Positions 1 through 11,230 of a DNA stretch of 64,000 nt are shown in pieces. The stretch lies in the NCBI GenBank assembly GCA_047967505.1, contig CM106540.1; one strand, given 5' to 3'. The notes beneath the pieces were generated by a model. The model saw only the letters and a program-made list of their open reading frames with translations. It ran no database searches and was not told where the DNA came from. The stretch comes from Dipteris shenzhenensis (lineage: Eukaryota; Polypodiophyta; Polypodiopsida; Gleicheniales). Every line of letters starts with the position of its first letter. Positions within the stretch are counted from its first letter, which is position 1. The translations under genes were made by a program, and so were the position numbers.

Positions 1-1270
1 ACACTAAGGCAAAAACGGTGTTTTATGCTTGATCGACAATGCAAAGCATATCCAATGGGCAAAATACTTTGCAAACACCTTTAAATTGGTGGAATTGACT
101 TACATTCAAAGTGGCGCTCTCATCCCATAATCACTTGTTCGAATAACACACCTAGGACTGTGTTTTTTAACGGTTGTGCATGATAGTAAGGCAAAAATGG
201 TATTTAATGCTCCCTTGACCATGCAAAGCAAATCTAATGGGCATAATACTTTGCATGAGCCTCAAACATGGTGGTATTTAGTTGCACGCAAAGTGGTACA
301 CCCATCCGATAAGCACTTGGTCGGATAATACACCTATAAGTGTTTTTTTATGGTTGTGCATGACATTGAGGCACAAACGGTGTTTAATGCATTATATACC
401 ATGTAAAGCATATCTGATGGGCATAAAACTTTGTATGCACCTCAACCTAGGTGTTATTGAGTGGCATGCAAAGTGGTATGTCCATCTAATAAGTACTTGA
501 TTAGATAACACACCTAGGAGCGTGTTTTTTTATGAATGTGCTTGACACTAAGGCAAAAATGGTATTTAATGCTCAATTGACCATGCAATGCATATCCAAT
601 GGGCACAATAATTTACCTTCACCTCAACCTAGGTGGTATTTACTTGTTTGCAAAGAGGCACACCCATCCGATAATTACTTGGTCAGATAACACAACTAAG
701 GGCGTGCTTTTACGGATGTGCATATCACTAGGGGAAAAACCATGTATAATGCATGATCGACCATGCAAAGCATATCCGATGGGCACAATACTTTGCACGC
801 ATGTCAACTAGTTGAACTTGACTTGTGTGAAAAGTGGATCCCCCATGCAATAAGTACTTGTTTGAATAACACTCCTAGGACTGTGTTTTTTTATGGTTGT
901 GTATCACACTAAGGCAAAAACTGTGTTTTATGCTTGATCGACAATACAAAGCATATCCAATGGACACAATACTTTGCACACATCTTACAATAGGTTTAAT
1001 TGACTTACATGCAAAGTGGCACGCCCATCCCATAAGTACTTGTTCAAATAACACATCTAGGACCTTTTTTTTTTGACAATTGTGCATGACACTAAGGCAA
1101 AAACAATGTATAATGCATGATTGCCTATGCAAAGCATATCTGATGGGAACAATAATTTGCATATGCCTCAACCTATGTGGTGTTGAGTTTCATGCAAAGT
1201 GATGCATCCATACCATAAGTACTTGCTCGGATAACACACCTAGAAATGCATTTTTTGACGGTAGTGCATA
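1..1270. repeat. Satellite-like tandem array, ~181-bp monomer, about 7 copies
   Basis: The short word ACTAAGGC, or a one- or two-base variant of it, recurs at about 3, 185, 365, 547, 727, 908 and 1091, giving a period of 180-183 bp. Each monomer also carries a version of GCAAAGCATATCCAATGGGC and of CACCTAGGACTGTG in the same order. Monomers differ by many substitutions, so the array is old. It begins at or before the window edge and fades near 1270, where Helitron-side sequence starts. Open frames inside it (282-500, 599-811, 875-1171) are not conserved between monomers and are not called as genes. Confidence 0.85.
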
Positions 1271-1479
1271 TCACAAGTATGAAAATCCAAGTTGGCATCT
1301 GCCACGCAAAAGAAAAACTTTTATTGCTTCTGGATGAGTCAACCAAGCCATCCACTATTGTCCCACTGCTCACGAAGGTGCGCAAAAGAACGTATGTCGC
1401 TTGGACACACGAGGTTGAGGCAAAAATTAGCTAGTTGATGGATGTGTTTCCAAGCGAGCTTGGATGAAGAATAGCTGAG

Positions 1480-2259
1480 ATGTTTAGCGACAGGAGTGCA
1501 CCAGCCAGATATAGCAACAAAAGCATCTGTAACAAGTTTTACAAAATATGCACGCAAAAGCACGGAACACGTCCTTTCGGGAAGAAGCTCTATACTCACG
1601 AGCAACCGGACAAGTTCACCAAGGGAACCACAAAAACAACAGACATGACCTGGAGAACCCGTGCGAAGCACACGGATGCCTGCAACAATGCACAAGCCCG
1701 TTATCGGCAAAAAGTGAAGGACACGCCAACCTTTGAATGTTGTTACTATAGGGGTCTTTCGTTCAAGTCCAAAATGAGAGTTACAGCCAAGGATGCTGAG
1801 GAGCACTTTCTGCGAGCGGAGAAACTATGCCCTCAAGATGCCTCCATCACAGGTTGTCTTATTTGCTCCCTTTGCCATGCCCATATCAAAAAAGGCCTTC
1901 ATCTTAAGCTATCGTGCCATGCGTTAGCCCTCCCAGTGCTACCGAAACACACATCCACGTTGACCAAAGTAGAGGAACATCTCATTTCCATTAGAATACC
2001 CTGCACCCAGATTATGGAGCTGAACTACAAAGGCCAACTGGGGCTGCATGGAAGTGTTGTAAATGTTTTTGTAGACACTAACAAAGCACAAAATTTGTTA
2101 TCTCGCTTTATTGATGACAGCGCTACAATGGTGCTCACCATTAAATGCCATCTCCATTACAGCCACAATTACATAAAGGGGCTTGTATGCCCTACAAAGA
2201 CGATGCTTACACTACAAGAACTACTGCACAACCCATCGCAGAGAACAATGTATGTATAA
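1480..2259 (+). pseudogene. Helitron Rep N-terminal region (DUF6570-like), fragment
   Basis: This 259-codon frame carries a C-x2-C pair in the context of the family (ICSLCHAH, near residue 130) followed by the hallmark segment with VEEHLISIRIPCTQIMEL, LGLHGSVVNV and an LLSRFIDDSATMVL block near residues 175-230. In plant Helitrons this domain lies upstream of the nuclease. The first 100 residues are weakly conserved and the start at 1480 is only the first in-frame codon; the true start could be upstream near 1250. The frame ends at 2259, where the family protein would continue; the match moves to another frame at about 2250. Confidence is high for the family and low for the start. Confidence 0.8.
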
Positions 2260-2876
2260 ACACACTCTGGTTGCAACATATACAGAATCTCCAAAAAGAT
2301 GAAGAGCGCATCTCGACCTCCTCGCATGTATTAGATACCCCTTGCGATGACAACATGGAGGGTATAGACACTCTATTGCATGGAATATACACTGCGTAGT
2401 AGGTCATAGAATTTGAAGACAAAACAGTTGTTGTTGCTCCATCAGAAGGCTTCAGCCCCTTGAGCATCTTCTTCGACAAGCATTGTGAAGAATTTGGATT
2501 CCCAACCTTGTTTCACCGGCACAATAGAACATACAAAGATGTACAGGGAATGACATACCATGACATTGTAAAGTGGGAGCTAAGGCACAAAGATAGGCGC
2601 TTTTCTTTTGACATTAAAAGCATCTTCTTCAAAACAATGAAAGTACTATTGGTGCAGCAAGTTCTATCATTCTCTTGGGTGCGGATGCGCAAGGCGCAGC
2701 CACAAGGGGTAGGTCTGCATGCGAGGACAGCATTAGAGGACACTAACATCGAGCAGATACTTCATTCGAGCATGGGATATATAGACTTTGTCTGCCTTCG
2801 AACCTTAGCAGACTACAAACAAAGGTTGAATAGAAACATTTTTGTAATGCTCTGGCAATTAGGGCCTCCAACATGA
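2250..2876 (+). pseudogene. Helitron Rep middle region, with two consecutive in-frame TAG codons
   Basis: One reading frame continues the Rep protein from about 2250 to 2876 but is cut by TAG TAG at 2397-2402. After them the order is a PSEGFSPLSIFFDKH segment, GFPTLFHR, a WELRHKDRRF block, an LSFSWVRMRK block, and RNIFVMLWQLGPPT at the end. These match in order the region of Helitron proteins just upstream of the nuclease, where family members read on into FFVTF. Here the frame is lost at 2873 because of an 11-bp insertion (TGAGT plus a 6-bp duplication, see findings). Confidence 0.85.
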
Positions 2877-2883
2877 GTCCAAC

Positions 2884-3270
2884 ATTCTTTGTGACATTCT
2901 CGGTAGCTGAGAAACGTTGGGAGCCCTTGCTCATCGTGCTTCAACAACTGTAGCATCCCCAAGGGTACCAAACGAGATGACAACAGCCACAACACGATAC
3001 ATGATCAGGTTAGACCCGGCCATGATCACGCAATACTACACCCACAAGTTTCAGGCAACGAAAACTTTATTGAGGCAGGACAACACCATTTTAGGGCACA
3101 TGAAAGACTTTTTTTTTGTAATAGAGTTCCAAAACAGAGGAAGCCAACATGACCATGGCCTCCTATTGGCAACTGATGCACCTGCGCATAAGAAGTCAAG
3201 GGTGGCACCATGGAACACTTTGTGGACTTACATATCACCACAAACAGCACCAACCTACGTCCCCACATGA
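2884..3270 (+). pseudogene. Helitron Rep nuclease segment with HUH-type motif
   Basis: FFVTFSVAEKRWEPL resumes just after the 11-bp insertion, in one frame. A second frame from about 2995 gives MIRLDPAMITQYY, then DFFFVIEFQNRGSQHDHGLL near 3104-3165. The H-D-H in the latter is the metal-binding HUH motif of rolling-circle endonucleases, and the motif is preserved. The frame ends at 3270; the homologous protein continues in the next frame from about 3205. The shift falls near 3200-3210. The metal site survives but the polypeptide is interrupted on both sides. Confidence 0.85.
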
Positions 3271-4100
3271 GGGACATACAAACCCATAGCCATAGAAAAG
3301 CATGCAAGAAAAACAGGAAAGAATGTTGGTTTGGATTTCCACATGTACCACTTAGAACCACACAAATATTGCAACCATTGCCAAACTCCACAGGTAGATC
3401 TAGCCACAAGAGCGACTACAAGCGGATCTCAAAAATTCTACTTGACAAGGAAAAGATTGCACTCAATTTTGAGCAACTCTTGGGCAAGGCTGGTTTAACA
3501 GAGGGGGACTACATACTCTTTGTTCGAAGCAATATCAACGAGCCAACTCTGTCCTTGAGAAGAGAACCAAAGGACATCTACACAAACAATTTCAACAAGT
3601 CCATCTCTAGCCTATGGGAAACAAACATAGATGTCCAATTTGTCATGAACCCACATGGGGCCGCATTGTATTGCACATCGTACATAACTAAAATTGACAA
3701 AGAGACAAATAATGCTATCAAGGCAGCAATGGCTTACAACATAGAGAACAACGTGCTAGCCAATGACCACATTCGAAAGGCTGAAAACACAATCTTGAAC
3801 ACGCAGCATATAAGTGCACAACAAGCAGTCTACCTCTACCTATCACTGCCACTCACCAGTGCAATAAGGGAATTTGTGTACATAAACACCAACGCACCTG
3901 AAGAGCATACGATCTTACTAAAAAGAAGATGTGAACTAGAAAGGCTTGACCTTGATAGCACCAACATTTTTTTCAATGACATAATCTCTAAATATCTCAA
4001 TCGGTTGGACACCTTAAAGGAGGCATGCCTAGCAGCTTTTGCCAGTAACTACACAATGAAAGGCTCACTCATCCAAAAACAGAACATCGCAAGGTAATAC
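3205..4100 (+). pseudogene. Helitron Rep catalytic-tyrosine region and C-terminal Rep
   Basis: The open frame 3210-4097 begins EHFVDLHITT, continues with THSHRKACKKN and an ECWFGFPHVP block (a cysteine-bearing segment typical of Helitron Rep), then VQFVMNPHGAALYCTSYITK near 3637-3700. Its Y-C-T-S-Y is the Y-x3-Y arrangement of the Helitron Rep, where the tyrosine that attaches to DNA sits. The remainder matches the alpha-helical region before the helicase. The best continuation after 4090 (KVIRFNNYNSKT) is in another frame. Confidence 0.85.
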
Positions 4101-4500
4101 GGTTTAACAACTACAATAGCAAGACCAAGCTAGAGGAGGACTTGAGAGAAGAGTGTCTATTGTACCTACCTTTTCTGGGAAAGGAACACACACTTGACGA
4201 TGCTCACCTGACATGGTAGGACTTATGCAATGCCATAATGGACACGATCAAGGAGAACTAATCACTCTTCAACAACATGTCCTGCGCTAAGAAGAAGATA
4301 GTGGGAAGTAGTCACACGTGCTCAAGGACGATATCATCACTAGCAACATGCTCTATAGAAGGGCAATTCGATCTCAAAAGAGAAATGAACACACGAACAC
4401 AAAAAGAGATTGCTCATTGGGATACACAAACACCAGAGTACGTTATACCAAATATAGCATTCCATAAAATTTACTACCACACAAACAAAGGCTAATGCAC
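4095..4500 (+). pseudogene. Helitron Rep-helicase linker, broken
   Basis: Between Rep and helicase the family protein can be followed through short stretches such as VIRFNNYN, LREECLLYLPFLGKE and DDAHLTW, in shifting frames and with stops near 4217 and 4259. The frame 4277-4495 reads through a poorly conserved linker. This stretch mainly shows that Rep and helicase were once one polypeptide. No catalytic motif is expected here. Confidence 0.6.
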
Positions 4501-4529
4501 AGTACTTGATGACATCTTGCTGAAGAAAA

Positions 4530-5503
4530 GACTATGGCCAAATGAGCAATTTCACTTATTCATTTTCGGGAATGCAGGTTCAAGGCAAAATTACACAACA
4601 AAGGTCATAGTGCAAGCACTCCAGTGCCTTTACTCTTGAAACATTAGACCCATATCTATCACAGGTGCGTTGATGGCATATACAGGGAAGGCAGTCAGAG
4701 GAATTGGAGGAAGCACTTTGCATGCAACACTCCACCTATTGTTGCTAATGTTAGCTCTCTCAGCAGAGACACTACAACAACTAACTACTAGATATAGGAA
4801 CGTTGAGCTAGTCGTCATAGATGAGATCTCCCTGGTTGGAGTTAGTACCTTCGTTGCTTCGAGTTTGCAAATGCGTGAAATCAAGCACAGCCATCAACTG
4901 CCATTTGGAGGGGTGGATCTTCTTCTGACAAGCGACTTATTCCAAGCGAGCCCCATTAAAGATTCATGGATATTTACCAGGCTGATGGGAAACACCAATG
5001 CCATGAGTTCGTGCTGGGAAACACACATATGTTGCTATGAACTAGAAGAGCCCATGAGACAATTAGATGGTCCATTTCTAGAACTTCTAAATAGATTATG
5101 CATGGGCAAGCAAACAACATCAGACATATGCATGCTAAACCTAGTGCACATTTGCCAAATACCGGGCAAACTTACAACACCACACTTGTTCTACACCAAC
5201 AAAGCGAAGGATAAACACAATGAATATGTCTTTGCGATGACACAAGCCAAAGAATATGTTCTGGTAGCCAAAGACCATAGGCACAAAACATGTAGCAAAA
5301 AAATAATCATACCCACGGACCCAAGGAAGACTGTAGAGCTGCACAAAAACCTAAAGCTCAAAAAAGGAATGATAATAGAAATTTGTTCCGAAAACCTAGA
5401 CATAGCAAATGAAATCGTGAATGGTGCAGATGGGGTTTTCAAAACAACAAACAAAAAGGAAGGGGAATTAATCGTTTGGGTACAATTTGCGGACACAATA
5501 TTT
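4530..5503 (+). pseudogene. Helitron PIF1-like helicase, N-terminal half, Walker A degenerate
   Basis: The Walker A loop lies near 4565-4600 as GNAGSRQN where GxxGxGK(S/T) is expected, so the lysine that contacts ATP is missing. The frame from 4670 gives a GKAVRGIGGSTLHATLHL block, Walker B as VVIDEISLVG near 4812-4840, and LPFGGVDLLLTSDLFQASP, a worn version of the LPFGG...GDFRQLPP motif. The helicase would unwind DNA during rolling-circle transposition. The frame runs unbroken to the Copia-A insertion at 5504 and continues at 11412. It is inactive by both insertion and motif loss. Confidence 0.9.
5499..5503. repeat. Target-site duplication TATTT, left copy (Copia-A)
   Basis: TATTT directly precedes the 5' LTR and is repeated directly after the 3' LTR at 11412-11416. 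A 5-bp duplication is the copia norm and dates the copia insertion after the Helitron. Confidence 0.95.
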
Positions 5504-5673
5504 TGTGGGGGTTAAAGGTCACTGTGCCTTAACCCTGGTTATGTACAATACTCAAACACATATATAAATGAATGAAAAAAGAAGATTAGGTGGTTCTGCA
5601 CCCACCAAACTTGTGTGGCTCTCTGTCTCTCTCTCTCCTTCTTCCGTTCTTGCTTCCGTTGAGAGCACTCTCA
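5504..5673 (+). repeat. Copia-A 5' LTR (170 bp)
   Basis: It starts TGTGGGGGTTAAAGG and ends GAGAGCACTCTCA, with the TG...CA termini of LTRs. It is flanked by TATTT on the left and the primer site on the right. It carries a TATA box and a CT-rich 3' part. Confidence 0.95.
5561..5569 (+). promoter_or_regulatory. TATA box of Copia-A LTR
   Basis: TATATAAAT lies 58 bp into the LTR and is preserved at the same place in the 3' LTR (11298-11306) and in the minus copy (63775-63783). Transcription would start about 30 bp downstream, inside the LTR. Confidence 0.65.
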
Positions 5674-5675
5674 AC

Positions 5676-5691
5676 TGGTATCAAAGCCCGG
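5676..5691 (+). other. Primer binding site (initiator Met tRNA type), Copia-A
   Basis: TGGTATCAAAGCCCGG begins two bases after the LTR end. Copia elements typically have TGGTATCAGAGC, complementary to the 3' end of initiator tRNA-Met. This copy has A for G at one position, while the minus-strand copy keeps the standard TATCAGAGC. Confidence 0.85.
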
Positions 5692-7114
5692 ATGATCTAG
5701 CTGAGCGTGCATGAATGCTTAGAAGCTCAGCAGCTCTGTGGGAGGAAGGAGAAGCTTTGTGGGAAGCTTTGTGGGTGACTTTACTTGCATCCGAGCGTGC
5801 AGAGACCTTGGAGGAACCTTTGGAAAAGTCACTTTGGCTTTGCGAAGTGGTTTTGAGAGCCTGTTAAGAGCTTTCAAAGAAAAAGTCGTTTTTTGAGCTT
5901 TTCCCTGTTCCGTTGGATGACAGAGACTCCGTATTGACTTGTAGAGGCAACTATTGCTTGCTTTTGGTGTCCACATTACTTCAGGAGCCTGGAAACACCT
6001 TCATTCCTGAATCTGGGATCATTTCATTGGATTTTTGAGTCACTGTGTCAGTTCCTGCGTTTTTTGCCCAGGTGTTGGAACTCAAGTTTGGAGCAACCAT
6101 TTGTAGATCTGTCAATTTTGGTGGACTCAGGAGGTCCTAAAACTTCTATGTTGCTCATCATTCGCACTTCGGTGGAGTTTACAGATAGCTCTGTTTCAAA
6201 AAACGTTTTTCAGTCCGTGTGTTGGACCCAGTGATTGAGACCACGGTTTCCAAAACCGTCTATCCCATTGCGTTCCAGACACCCAAAAACCCCTACCTAT
6301 CAGTTCTTGTGCGATTCGGTGAAGGATTTTCAGAGTTATAAATCTCTGTGTATTCGATTTCGTCTCTCTGTTATGCATTTTTCATACTAAGGTTTTGAAA
6401 CCTTAGATTTATGCCACATGGCAGTGGATAAGTGTTGACTCCCATTTCTCACTCATCGGTTGGGATTTTGGAGTTCTGGCAGAAGAGAGATATTTGCAGA
6501 TTTTCTTGCTGAGTCCGATTATGCAATGGCGCCCATGTTTTGAAGCATCTCAGGTTCTATTTTCAGTAGCGCTCATTACCGTGGGACTATGATTTCTTGA
6601 GCATACCTTATGCAGATCACTCTGGTTGCAGTTTGAGCACTGTGCGCTCATTCGTGGTATGCATTGGGTTGCAATGAATGATTTATAGGCCATTTGGATG
6701 CATTGCGGTCCTTGTTGGATGCGCTGATAGGCCCAAATTGTCTTGTGGGATGCTATTTTTTATGGACGCTTTGCACATGGATGCTATTTTATGCTGAGGT
6801 ACAGCTTTGACACATTGTTGGTGATGCACTGATAGTGCTATGCTCTCTTGGATGAGACATTATTGATGCATATGCCAGTGGACAGTGTTTATGCTTGAGT
6901 CATTTGGCACTTATTAACATTTTCTTTTGGGTCAGATTTGCTCATATGGATGCATAGTATATGCACATGAGTCAGATGCATCTTTTTTATGCTTTGAGCT
7001 TTGAATTTTGGTGATATTTCACTCTATTGTGGCATACACATTTGGGTGCACCTAGTATTTGGTGTGATTCTCTCTTGCAGGCACTAGCATTTGGGATTTT
7101 GTTCCATTTGCATC
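5692..7114 (+). other. Copia-A untranslated leader (~1.4 kb)
   Basis: There is no conserved frame between primer site and gag. The same leader is present in inverted orientation at 62222-63661, collinear and highly similar, which shows it is an integral part of the family. Frames on the opposite strand (for example 5719-5976) recur in both copies only because the DNA does. Confidence 0.8.
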
Positions 7115-8329
7115 ATGGCATCCTCTTCCACGTCTGAAAAGGAGTTTTTCAGCATTAAAAAGCTTGATGGGACAAACTTTTCTTTGTGGAAAGAACAAAT
7201 AAGGGATGTGCTTATTCAAAAGAAGCAGATTAAACCCTTGGCAGGGATTGAAGCTAAGCCTGCAAATATGTCTGAGGATGATTGGAATGAGTTGGATGCA
7301 TTAGCAAAGTCTACTATTAGACTTCATCTTGCAGAGTCAGTTTATTTCACAGTAGTAAATGAGCAGACTACGGAAGATTTGTGGAAGAAACTGTGTGCCA
7401 CTTATGAGAAGGAAACTACCTCTAATAAAGTTTACCTCATGAAGAGGTTGTTTGAGCTGCAGATGAAGGAAGGGGTCTCCATTGCTTCTCACTTGAATGA
7501 ATTCAATATTATTTTCAGCCAGCTTCAGGCTCAGAATATGAATTTTGATGCAGAGACTAAGGCAATATTTCTCTTATGTTCATTGCCATCCTCATGGGAT
7601 ACCTTTCGTACAGCTGTTAGTAACTCTGCACCTGGTGGAGTATTGAAATTTGATGATGTTGTGGGTAGCTTGTTGGCCGAGGAGATTAGACGGAAGTCTA
7701 TGGATGGCAACAAGCAGGATGCAACCTTAAATGTGCAAAGGGGCAGATCACAGTTCAGGGGGAAGTCCCAAGAAAGAGGGAAGTCTCGTAGCAAATCCAG
7801 GGCACGGAACATTGAGTGTTACCATTGTGGCAAGAAGGGCCATATGAAAAAGGATTGCTACAAGCTAAAAAGAGAGCAAAAGGATAAGAAAAAGAATGCA
7901 AATTGGGGTGCAAATCAAAAGGAAGAGAGTCCAAGGGAGGACAAAGGAAAAGTGAAGATCGAGGAGATCAATGCAGTCACACATGATGGTGACAATGATG
8001 TTCTCTTCATGTTTACTTTATCTGCAGAGTTGCTTACCACTTCAGATGATGCATATTCCCAGGATTGGATTTTGGATTCTGGTGCTTCATTCCATGTTAC
8101 TCCCCATAGGGAATGGTTCTCCACTTATGATAGTGGAAAGACAGGTTGTGTGCATCTTGGAAATGACTATGCATGTGACATAGTGGGAGCAGGTGACATA
8201 AAGTTTTCTTTTGCAAATGGGTCTGCATTTGTTTTGAAACATGTGAGACATGTGCCTAAGCTGACCAAGAGTCTTCTTTCAATGGGTCAGCTAGATGATG
8301 CTGGTTTTCACACCACTTTTGGCTTTTAG
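7115..8329 (+). pseudogene. Copia-A gag and protease, ends at premature TAG
   Basis: The start is the ATG at 7115 (MASSSTSEKE); the in-frame codon at 7091 is TTG and is not a likely start. The order is a gag N-terminal and UBN2 region, a basic stretch, a CCHC zinc knuckle (C-x2-C-x4-H-x4-C) at 7817-7858, and an aspartic protease with DSG at 8075-8083 in LDSGASFHVTP. Gag forms the particle and the knuckle binds RNA. The frame stops at TAG 8327-8329, where the minus-strand sibling has CAG (Q), so this is a C-to-T nonsense change. The polyprotein should continue into integrase without a stop. Confidence 0.93.
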
Positions 8330-8778
8330 AGTTGGAAAATTCAGAAGGGCTCTATGCTTTTGGCCAGGGGTGCCAAGTGTGGGACTTTGTATCCCTTACA
8401 TGTATCAGGGGTGAGTCAGGGGTATTTGATCATGTTGTTGCAATAACCGAGCAGCCAAGCACTTCTTTGTGGCATTGCAGGTTGGGGCACATGAGCCAGA
8501 ATGGAATGAAACTCTTATGCCATTTGGGTTATGTACCGCATTTGAGTTTCTCTGATTTTGAATTTTGTGAGCATTGTCTCTATGGGAAGCAGACTAAATC
8601 AGCCCATAAAAGAAGGGGAAAGAAAGAGTTTGAAAAGCTTGATTTGGTGCATTTAGATGTATGCGGTCCCATGCCTACACGGTCATTGGGCGGGGCTGAA
8701 TACTATGTGACATTCATTGATGATGCAACTAGGAAAGTGTGGGATTATGCTATAGCTCAGAAGAGTGATGTGTTCTAG
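8330..8778 (+). pseudogene. Copia-A GAG-pre-integrase and integrase N-part, frameshifted
   Basis: After the stop the polyprotein continues in frame for about 80 bp. At 8406-8422 an 11-bp insertion moves it to the next frame, which reads GVFDHVVAITEQ. The LWHCRLGHMS zinc-binding segment and CEHCLYGKQ follow, then integrase with VHLDVCGPM and TFIDDATRK, which supplies the first catalytic Asp. A second TAG at 8776-8778 replaces the CAG found in the sibling copy. Integrase joins the cDNA to target DNA. Confidence 0.92.
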
Positions 8779-10587
8779 GTATTTCAGAAATGGCTGGCCT
8801 TGGTTGAGAATCAGTCAAGTAGAATGCTTAAATGCCTATGGACTGACAATGGTGGAGAGTATCTCTCTCATGAATTTCAGCATTTCTGTGATACACGTGG
8901 GATTAAGAGGGAGCTCACATCCCCTCATACTCCAGAGCAAAATCCAGTTGCAGAAAAGATGAAGCGTACCATTCAAGAAAGGTTGCAATGCATGCTTTCC
9001 AATGCAAGTCTTTCTGGTGGTTTTTGGGCTGAGGCAATGAAGACTGCAGTGCATGTGATCAATAGATCACCTAGTAAGAGTTTGGATGGTGGTATTCCTG
9101 AAGAGGCATGGAGTGGCAAGAAGCCCTCTTACTCTCATTTGCATATATTTGGGTGTGAGGCATATGCACATGTGCCAAAAGAGCTTCGAAAGAAGCTAGA
9201 TCCTAAGTCTAGGAAATGCATCTTTCTGGGTTATGGTGAAAGTGGAGAGATGGGCTATCGTCTCTGGGATCCAGAAGCAAAGAAGATCATACGCAGCCAT
9301 GATGTGGTCTTCAATGAGAAGAAGATGCATAAGGCACCCATGAGGAATGTGGAAATGAGGAGAATCACTTTCCAGGATGTGAATCCACTTGCATATGTTG
9401 ATAGACAGCAAGCTGTCCATGCACCAAATGTGCAAGAAATGGTACAACCAAGTACTCCCACAGGTATACAATCAAGGGTAGATGATGGATCATCTATTGG
9501 TGGAAATGATGAGCCAAATGTGGTTGATATGCAAGTGGGACAGCAAGCTGAAATGCCCTTGAGAAGTTCATCTAGAGTGTCTAGACCACCTGATAGGTTT
9601 GTTCCAGGGGTAGACTATGTGATGCTTACTGATTGCGGGGAGCCTTCTTGCTACAAAGAGGCTATGATGCGTGAGGATCAACGCAAGTGGGAGTATGCTA
9701 TGCAATCAGAGATGAGTTCACTTATGAAGAATAAGACTTGGGACTTGGTTTCTTTGCCACATGGAAAGGAAGCATTGCCATGTAAATGGGTCTACAAAAT
9801 GAAGGTCACAGTTGATGATGTGCCTAGGTACAAGGCCCGTTTGGTTGCTAAAGGGTTCAAGCAAGAGAAGGGTGTGGACTTTGATGAGATATTCTCTCCG
9901 GTTGTGAAGATGACCACACTTAGATGCATGCTTGGACTAGTGGCATTAGAGGATATGGAGCTTATGCAGATGGATGTCAAGACAGCTTTCTTGCATGGGG
10001 ATTTGCATGAGGAAATTTACATGGTGCAGCCGGAAGGCTTTGAAGAAAAGGGCAAAGAGCATTTAGTTTGCAAGCTGAAGAAGAGTCTCTATGGTATTAA
10101 GCAAGCACCTAGAGAATGGTATCAGAAGTTTGATGCTTTCATTCGGTCCCAGGGTTTTAGAAGGAGTGAAATTGATCACTGCCTCTACACTAAAAGGGCT
10201 AAGGATAATAGCCTGATAATCCTGGCACTATATGTGGATGATATGCTATTGGCTAGCAAGAATACTTATCAGCTAGATGCATCAAAGGCCAAGTTGCATG
10301 AGGCCTTTGATATGAAGGATTTGGGATTTGCAGGTCATATTCTTGGTATGCGCATCACGCGTGATCGGAGTAGGAAACTCCTTTGGCTTTCACAAAAAGA
10401 GTATGTTACAAAAGTATTGCAGCGTTTCAATATGAAGGGGGGGAAGGCAGTGAGTACTCCATTGCCTCCATATGTGAAACTGAGTCATACAGATAGTCCC
10501 AAATCAGATGAGAAGAGGGCCATGATGGCCAAGGTTCCTTATGCATCAGCAGTTGGGAGTCTTTATGTATGCTATGATAGCTACTAG
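8779..10587 (+). pseudogene. Copia-A integrase C-part and reverse transcriptase
   Basis: The frame contains the integrase DNGGEYLS block with the second Asp and the PEQNPVAEKM block with the catalytic Glu. A C-terminal FLGYGESGEMGYRLWDP segment follows, then RVT_2 with KWVYKMK, KARLVAKGFKQ, MDVKTAFLHGDL and the catalytic YVDD at 10231-10242. The RT motifs are intact. An extra T near 10562 shifts the frame: the next conserved residues (YAMIATRPDIAFAVG) are found in the frame beginning 10541, and the original frame stops at 10587. Confidence 0.95.
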
Positions 10588-11128
10588 ACCAGACATTGCA
10601 TTTGCAGTGGGCGTTGTTAGCCGGTATATGGCTAATCCAGGAAAGAGGCATTGGGAGGTAGTTAAGTGCATCATGAGGTACATGAAGGGTACCAAGGAGA
10701 TGTGCATCTGCTTTGGTAAAGGAGACATGCGTGTACTTGGGTACACAGATTCAGACTATGCAGGGCATGTGGATAGTAGGAGATCCACTTCTGGTTATGT
10801 GTTCACCTTTGCAGGTGGTGCAGTGTCGTGGATGTCTCACGCACAGAAGTGCATTGCTTTGTCTACCACAGAGGCTGAGTATGTTGCAGCCACAGAGGGT
10901 TGCAAGGAGGCTATATGGCTTGATCGGCTAGTGGGAGATTTGGGGATTCATACAGGTGTATCGACATTGCATAGTGATTCCATGAGTGCTATTCAGCTAG
11001 CACGGAATCCGGTCTTTCATGCAAAGACCAAACACATTGAGGTCAGGTACCATTTCATCAGGGAGGTACTTGAGGACAAGCGCATAGAGCTTGTCAAGGT
11101 TCATACAAATGATAACCCTATATGCTGA
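10541..11128 (+). pseudogene. Copia-A RT C-end and RNase H
   Basis: The frame reads ATRPDIAFAVGVVSRYM, then YTDSDYAGHVDSRRSTSG, ALSTTEAEYVAA, the HSDSMSAIQLARNP segment and TKHIEVRYHFIRE, which is the copia RNase H with its D-E-D residues present. The usual C-terminus (NPAD.LTK) is replaced by NPIC and a stop at 11126-11128, so the last 15-20 residues are lost. RNase H removes the RNA strand during cDNA synthesis. Confidence 0.93.
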
Positions 11129-11230
11129 GGAAGAGTCTACCTAGTCAGCAGTTTGAGTATTGTCGTGTATTGATGGGCATTGGATAGTATGCTCACTAGT
11201 TATTCTCCCTTAAAGGCACATTGTCCTTTA

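Noticed and set aside
1480-2259. Independent host gene in the first Helitron frame
   Set aside because: The VEEHLISIRIP...LGLHGSVVNV segment is the Helitron N-terminal domain and is collinear with Rep downstream.
5719-5976. Minus-strand frame in the Copia-A leader, repeated at 63359-63664
   Set aside because: It recurs only because the leader DNA recurs; there are no domains and it lies antisense to the element.
7091-7114. Upstream start of Copia-A gag at 7091
   Set aside because: The codon at 7091 is TTG; the ATG at 7115 starts the conserved MASSSTSEKE in both copies.
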